From Nitrospira sp. CG24B (GTDB taxonomy: Bacteria > Nitrospirota > Nitrospiria > Nitrospirales > Nitrospiraceae): DNA of 64,000 bases. Positions within the stretch are counted from its first letter, which is position 1; every line of letters begins with the position of its first letter. Shown in pieces: positions 62,098 to 64,000 of this stretch. The DNA is taken from the NCBI GenBank assembly GCA_002869845.2, contig NEWS02000007.1, positions 293,475 to 357,474 of the forward strand. Direction: 5' to 3'. The notes below the pieces were generated by a model, which was given only the letters and a program-made list of their open reading frames with translations, did not search any database and was not told the DNA's origin. The position numbers and the translations under genes were made by a program.

Positions 62098-62295
62098 ATG
62101 CACTTCGTCCGAATCGGAAACCGAGCGTTCAACCTGGATCTGATCTCTCACTGTGAGGTGCAGATTTGGCATGATACCGTCTCGGTCAAGATCTATATGA
62201 CAGGAGCCGCCAATAATACTCCGGTGGTCTTGAATGAGGAGGACGCTAAGCAGTTGTGGAAATACATCGAGTATGTCGCAGAGAAGCCGGTCTAA
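62098..62295 (+). CDS. Small hypothetical protein, 65 residues
   Basis: Starts MHFVRIGNRAFNLDLISHCEVQIW; AGAGGA precedes the ATG. It is predicted mixed alpha/beta with no signal or metal motif, and ends in AKQLWKYIEYVAEKPV. A similar style is found in short conserved proteins of unknown function. It lies divergently from zorA, 279 bases away. Confidence 0.55.
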   Translation: MHFVRIGNRAFNLDLISHCEVQIWHDTVSVKIYMTGAANNTPVVLNEEDAKQLWKYIEYVAEKPV

Positions 62296-62459
62296 TTCGG
62301 TTGGTATTGAATGGCTATTCCCTTTCATCTTCTCGCTAAACTGTTTAATCGCAATGTATTGTGAGTCGGTCGATTGAAGAAGGCTATTCGTGTTAGGGTT
62401 TGAGGTGTTTAAGCCAGTGTGTGCGTAGACAAACCCGCTGAACGGGGAGGGCGGTTCAA

Positions 62460-62801
62460 ATGAATCGAAAGAAAGTGCTTGGTCGACTTACGGGTATTGT
62501 ATGTCTGCTGCTCTCAGTAACAGGATGCGCAAGCGAATTCTCCGTTCTCAGCGCATCGGGTGAACCCATTTTGATTTCTCGTCGAGGTGATTCGCCGAGC
62601 GAATGCACGGAAAAGGTGAAAGACGACGCCGCCCGTATGGGTGTCACCTTGCGATATATTCATATCCGTGGCAGTGCCGTTGGCCGTTCGTTGCTATGGC
62701 CCTTCGAATCGGGATATGCCTGTGAGGCTGGGATCGGCCCGGAGCAGGGCCCAATCGGCACGTATCCGAGCAATCTCCGCAGCCTTTCCCGTGGTTCGTG
62801 A
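62460..62801 (+). CDS. Small lipoprotein, 113 residues
   Basis: Signal peptide ending SVTGC, with the lipidated cysteine at residue 23, then a short soluble region with two further cysteines (SECTEK and YACEAG) that could form a disulfide. Function unknown; the second half is proline/glycine-rich. Confidence 0.62.
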   Translation: MNRKKVLGRLTGIVCLLLSVTGCASEFSVLSASGEPILISRRGDSPSECTEKVKDDAARMGVTLRYIHIRGSAVGRSLLWPFESGYACEAGIGPEQGPIGTYPSNLRSLSRGS

Positions 62802-63243
62802 TGAAACCTTTCGAGCATGGCCCTACTATTCTCTTTTGCCTAAGAGTGATGTACTTCATTCGGAGTGCCCAGACTAGTAGGTGGGGCTGGGCCCGATAAG
62901 ATTCCACCGGTCTCCCAAGTTCTCGCTGGCGAGAGTCTCATGGGCCAACCGGCCCACCGAGATTTCATCTCTCGTAAACTGGCAAAGAGCTATACCCGCA
63001 GGCGGAATTATTTCCTCCCAGTCGAAGCACGCTCCTCATGGTATTCCGCCCTCTGTTTCCTCCATACGTAGCGTACATCCAAGATACTGACCAGACCGTT
63101 GCGGTACAGACACTCTGACGAGGGCTCAACCATATCAGCACTTCCTGGATTTGCTTGTTGATTCAGTGTCTTAAGCTATACTTAGTACGTGCGTGAATCA
63201 GTGGTTGGGAGGAGGGCAGCAAAAAGCTCAGGCCTGGGGCGCG
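62802..63243. other. Stretch without a supported gene, containing a possible promoter
   Basis: Open frames here (for example from 62865) have no recognisable features. A promoter-like pair, TTGTTG and TATACT, lies near the right end at 63155-63182. Confidence 0.45.
63155..63182 (+). promoter_or_regulatory. Possible promoter of the GGDEF regulator gene
   Basis: TTGTTG at 63155-63160, a 16-base spacer and TATACT at 63177-63182, ending 61 bases before the ATG at 63244. The -10 box is near consensus and the -35 box has four of six matches. Confidence 0.42.
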
Positions 63244-64000
63244 ATGATCAAGATCCTATTAGTCGAAGACAACGACGTTGATGCACGCCTGACTCAAGAT
63301 ATTCTGGCAGAATGGGGCATGGAAGAATTCGAGATCATCCATGTGACCCGCCTGAGCGACGCTGTCACCCGCCTAGCGCGCATACGTTTTGATGCCGTCC
63401 TTCTCGACCTGTCACTCCCGGACGGTTATGGCCTCTCAACCGTGCGTCAAATGCAAGCCGCGAATCCGACGATTGCCATCATCGTGCTCAGCGGGCTCAA
63501 TGATCAAACGCTCGCGCTACAGGCTCTCCAGAATGGAGCACAGGATTACCTCGTCAAGGGACAAGGGCCGTCGGAGCTGTTGGCTCGCTCAATTCACTAT
63601 GCCATCGAACGAAAGCGGGCTGAAGAGCGGCTGACCTACCTGGCCCAATATGATCAGCTGACAGGCTTAGTGAACCGCACGTTGTTTCGTGATCGCCTGA
63701 TCCAAGCCATGGCCCGCAGCAAACGGCTCCAACAGCCTCTCGGTCTCATGCTGCTCGATCTTGATCACTTCAAGCCGGTGAACGATACTATGGGGCACAG
63801 TGTCGGTGATCAGCTTTTGAAGGCCGTCGCTGAACGACTGCAAGAGTGTGTCCGCGAGGTAGACTCAGTCGCCCGTATGGGAGGAGATGAGTTTACCATT
63901 ATCCTGGAAGGCCTGACGTGCGAAGAGGACATCACGTTGGTCGCCCAGCGAATCACCAAGCGATTGGCGGAACCATTCCACCTTGGAGAGCACCGAGCGT
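63244..64000 (+). CDS. Response regulator with GGDEF domain, cut by the window end
   Basis: The visible 252 residues start at ATG 63244. A receiver domain (about 1-120) has ILLVEDNDVDARL, the phosphoacceptor in VLLDLSLPDG, and YLVKGQGP with the conserved lysine. A linker leads to a GGDEF domain from about 140: YDQLTGLVNRTLF, LLDLDHFKPVNDTMGHSVGDQLL and ARMGGDEFTIIL, all catalytic residues intact. It is a diguanylate cyclase regulated by phosphorylation; an EAL domain may follow beyond 64000. Confidence 0.92.
   Translation, partial: MIKILLVEDNDVDARLTQDILAEWGMEEFEIIHVTRLSDAVTRLARIRFDAVLLDLSLPDGYGLSTVRQMQAANPTIAIIVLSGLNDQTLALQALQNGAQDYLVKGQGPSELLARSIHYAIERKRAEERLTYLAQYDQLTGLVNRTLFRDRLIQAMARSKRLQQPLGLMLLDLDHFKPVNDTMGHSVGDQLLKAVAERLQECVREVDSVARMGGDEFTIILEGLTCEEDITLVAQRITKRLAEPFHLGEHRA

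Noticed and set aside
1..64000. CRISPR arrays, rRNA and tRNA genes
   Set aside because: I saw no regularly spaced repeats and no cloverleaf-like or rRNA-like stretches; this is a reading by eye, not a search.

Overview
The window looks like chromosome of a Gram-negative, Nitrospira-like bacterium. The evidence is outer-membrane style proteins (OmpA domains, a beta-barrel ending in phenylalanine, many lipoproteins), lysine synthesis of the LL-diaminopimelate aminotransferase (DapL) type, and the general character of the housekeeping proteins. The genus is an inference from protein resemblance; no rRNA or tRNA gene is visible to confirm it.

0-12 kb is biosynthetic. After an OmpA-domain coiled-coil protein and a phosphoglycerate mutase comes a tightly packed plus-strand run argD-argF-argG-argH, a tiny LptM-like lipoprotein, then lysA-dapA-dapB. 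Many junctions overlap by 1 to 4 bases. 12-24 kb holds small lipoproteins and metal-ribbon proteins, a transaldolase, a type-5 uracil-DNA glycosylase, a lytic transglycosylase, a glycerate 2-kinase next to a rifampicin-phosphotransferase-shaped enzyme, rmuC, a MazG-like protein and a PilZ protein. The PilZ gene runs directly into a dapL that has lost its last third.

24-41 kb is an accessory zone. It has a GH13 enzyme, a HicB/HicA pair, a decayed amidotransferase fragment, a HEPN protein, a broken macro-domain gene, two orphan unknowns, a PmtA-like methyltransferase, a DUF433/DUF5615 toxin-antitoxin pair, an Mrr-type restriction gene, a TauE-like exporter, an IS4-family element inserted after codon 5 of an M15 peptidase gene (9-bp target duplication), and a duplicated gene fragment.

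41-60 kb is again mostly housekeeping: a CrtC/AttH-like secreted protein, a LON-domain protein followed by an ABC exporter, a SirB1-like protein, an MBL hydrolase, truD, a split ornithine-cyclodeaminase/arginine-dihydrolase pair, gpsA-larB, and larC-CaCA exchanger-pdxA-orf-rsmA. At 60-62 kb lies a two-gene ZorA/ZorB-like membrane motor pair without any recognisable Zorya effector beside it. It is the best candidate here for an unusual system. The window ends inside a receiver-GGDEF regulator.

The most notable points are the orphan ZorAB pair, the truncated dapL in a genome that otherwise shows the DapA/DapB/LysA route, the split ornithine-ammonia-cycle genes, and the amount of gene decay between 26 and 41 kb.
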